From Symbiodinium natans (taxonomy: Eukaryota > Sar > Dinophyceae > Suessiales > Symbiodiniaceae), in assembly GCA_905221605.1 (NCBI GenBank), contig CAJNDS010001391.1, positions 527,501 to 560,000 on the forward strand: 32,500 bases of DNA. The letters run 5' to 3'. Position numbers and translations under genes: made by a program. Each line of letters starts with the position of its first letter. Positions within the stretch are counted from its first letter, which is position 1. Shown here one piece after another: positions 30,490 through 32,500 of the stretch. The notes beneath the pieces are model-generated. The model was not told the origin of the DNA, made no database searches, and was given only the letters and a program-made list of their open reading frames with translations.

Positions 30490-32500
30490 CTGGGAGACCT
30501 CCCGATCCTGAACTGGAGACATGGTGAGTATGAGGTGTGACGGAGGTCTTCAAGAAGTTGAAGCAGAGGCAAGGAGATGGGATACTCATACGACCATATT
30601 GCCATAAGCACTCGGACTTCAAACTTCGTTGAGGCATGGAGGACCTGAGTCACGCCTCCTTCCTGACAACAGAACCACCACCCCCCCGGCCACGCCGAAC
30701 TAGGTACCAGTGGAAGCCGACCATGACCTCCCGCCTGGGCCTCGGCTGGTGGCGTGGAAGTTGAGCTTGCGCTGGTGCTCGAGCCTGCATATGCCTGCGT
30801 GATCCAGGCGTCGAGATCTCCCGTGTGAACTGGGTGGGCGTCCCGGAGCTTTCCACCATACTCAGCCCGTTGGGTCTCGGGATGTCTCGAGTGAACTGCC
30901 CGCATTCAATGAAAAAACTCCAAGCCCGCAAGACCCTACCACATCCCTGCCACCACCACTTGCCCTGCCCCTTCATTAAACGAGTTGGTGGGCCCGACAG
31001 AAGGTGGCTCGGCTCTCTGCAGTGATCCGCCTGGCCATGAAGACGCCGGCGCTCTCAGAGCTCATCGAATACAGGTGTAGAATCGGTGTTTCGAGAAGAA
31101 TACTTTTCATACTCACAATGCAGTAACATGTCTATTTGTCAGTCGTATGATGCGTTTTGAGAATCAGAATGCTACGTATGCATGAGTATTTTTAACATCT
31201 CTAAACTTAAGAACTCTCCCATGAAGCATGTTCAGCCTTCAAAATATTCACAAACATTCGGCAGCTTTCATACTACTCATAATTGTCATCGCACTCAAAG
31301 GATCGGAGAACTCCACAAGTGTACTTTCTTTTTGCCTGCCCCGTGGGAAGAATGTGTACACAGGTATCAACATCCTGGAAAGGCGTCGCTACCATGCCAA
31401 CGAAGCTATGGGAAAAGATGGGAAACTGGACGCAGTTTCGTGTACCTGTGCTAGATCGCACCTGGGTGTTTGTGGTGGATCTCACCAAATTCATTGGTTT
31501 TCCGTTCTCCGCGAAGGAAAAAAGCAGGTGTTAGGCAGAGCTGAGCGCAAGATCATATGCATCGGAAGCTGAGCTGTGCTTGCTGTGAGCTGTTCTTTTT
31601 TTGTTTGGTTTGGTTTTACTTCGCTTTGCATCGCTTTGTTCTGTTTTGCTTGTGAGTTGGTCTTGTGATGTCTTGTGTAGTAGGGTCAGGAGGTTTGGGG
31701 GGTTGCGGCTCAGGACTTGCCTCTTCGCCGACCAGGAGCTGAGGCACCTGCTAAGAGAGGACGAGAAGAGGCTGGGACCAGGATTTTGTTGATTCTTGGG
31801 ATGGGGTCGAAGGCCTGCAGTGCTTGTCTATCTGTGCTGTTGGGGAGGCTGTGGGGTCACTCAAGAAAATTGTGAGCCTGCTCCAATGTGCTTCAGATGT
31901 TTACACTACGATAGTCCAAACAGCTCAGACAGGAAGCTGGGGAGAGAGGTGTTCGAGCAGTACAAACAGTGGTCCAAGCTCGAGCGAGGCGGCGGCCTGG
32001 GTCCGTGGAGTTTTCGGTTGTCCAGATGAAGTTTGAATGGCATCCTGCAGCTGTGCGAAGACGAACCTCAGGTGATGGCATGGCTATCAAAGGCATCAAA
32101 ATTGCAATGGGCTCAGAGTGTGTCTTTGACATGCCCGTGAGGTGCTACAGTTGAAGGCGGCTTAGGGGTTAGCAGTTCGCATTCATGCGGGAAGGTCATC
32201 TTGCTCAGCCCCCGCACCCCATTCCCCCAACTCAATCTCAAGGCTCCTGCAGACCTTGTGGCAAAGATCCGGCAGAAGTACGAGGAGCTGTGGGGCGCGA
32301 GCATCCTTTTGTGTGCTACCAGGGAACCCAAACAAAGCCCAAGCCTGCTAACATTTTGAGCCACTGAGTCGAACCAAATAAGAAAACTAGGTGAGCAAAA
32401 TGAGTTCCGCCAAGTAACCAGCTACACCGCCATCTTTCTCCGTTAAGGGATGTCAATTCTGCCATGATTAAGGTCGGCTCCGAAGAGATGCGGATTGAGC
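30490..32500 (+). CDS. Eight phase-consistent exons running off the right edge, unknown protein (partial)
   Basis: Exons: 30490-30523, 30808-30873, 31023-31074, 31714-31781, 31929-31971, 32032-32071, 32243-32310, 32448 to the window end. All seven joins keep the frame although phases vary (1,1,2,1,2,0,2), which is hard to get by chance. The protein includes LGDLPILNWRHGVEISRVNW, VPELSTILSPLVIRLAMKTP, LSELIEYRTCLFADQELRHL, REDEKRLGPDRKLGREVFEQ, NGILQLCEDEPQAPADLVAK, IRQKYEELWGASILDVNSAM and IKVGSEEMRIE. The first donor is GTGAGT; the donor at 31782 is GA (CCAG|GATTTT); the intron 31972-32031 is 60 bases. The first acceptor follows a long C-rich tract. The product looks like a helical globular segment; I do not recognise the family. 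Confidence 0.68.
31228..31572 (+). other. Intron-located open frame with a signal-peptide-like start
   Basis: A 114-codon frame from an ATG opens MFSLQNIHKHSAAFILLIIV then IALKGSENST, like a signal peptide. A second frame in the same bases, at about 31360-31530, reads WEKMGNWTQFRVPVLDRTWV then FVVDLTKFIGFPFSAKEKSR before AGCAG|GTGTTA. It lies within the intron 31075-31713 of the model above and is less GC-rich. Either frame could be an alternative exon; neither is needed for the joined frame. Confidence 0.25.

Noticed and set aside
1-32500. Prokaryotic features: operons, ribosome binding sites, terminators, CRISPR arrays, insertion sequences.
   Set aside because: Intron-containing genes and repeat types are eukaryotic, and no such structures were found. 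tRNA and rRNA genes were also looked for by eye and not seen.

Overview
The window looks like nuclear DNA of a dinoflagellate, probably of the Symbiodiniaceae kind. The reasons are: (1) an intact five-exon gene for a secreted coiled-coil protein of a type common in dinoflagellates, with two GT-AG and two GC-AG introns; (2) many short exon-like segments flanked by AG|G acceptors and GT, GC or GA donors; (3) two degenerate matches to the dinoflagellate spliced-leader sequence; (4) interstitial TTTAGGG telomere-type repeats; (5) many microsatellites and homopolymer runs. No tRNA, rRNA, CRISPR array, insertion sequence or prokaryotic operon was seen.

Layout. Positions 1-1440 hold an acidic-codon repeat and a possible minus-strand reading frame with a methyltransferase-like FDG motif. 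Positions 1447-4175 (+) hold the coiled-coil gene, the only complete gene in the window. Positions 4176-9237 are mostly unassigned, with a few isolated exon candidates. Positions 9238-12857 (+) contain small exons, three of which join in phase into a PDZ domain (10194-11378). Positions 13392-14431 (+) encode a four-cysteine zinc ribbon followed by a pair of tandemly duplicated exons. Positions 15035-17832 (+) hold further exons whose phases match. Positions 20289-23479 (+) give eleven exons that join in phase to about 270 codons with no recognised domain. Positions 27205-32500 (+) give another long series. Its last eight exons (30490-32500) are phase-consistent and run off the right edge.

Almost all exon candidates from 9 kb rightward lie on the plus strand. 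They may belong to one very large gene or to two to four unidirectional genes; the sequence alone cannot decide. The DNA is GC-rich and stop codons are sparse, so open frames overlap in several frames and isolated open frames are weak evidence. I gave higher confidence only where splice sites, phase continuity and protein character agree. Gene models were spliced by eye without alignment or transcript data.
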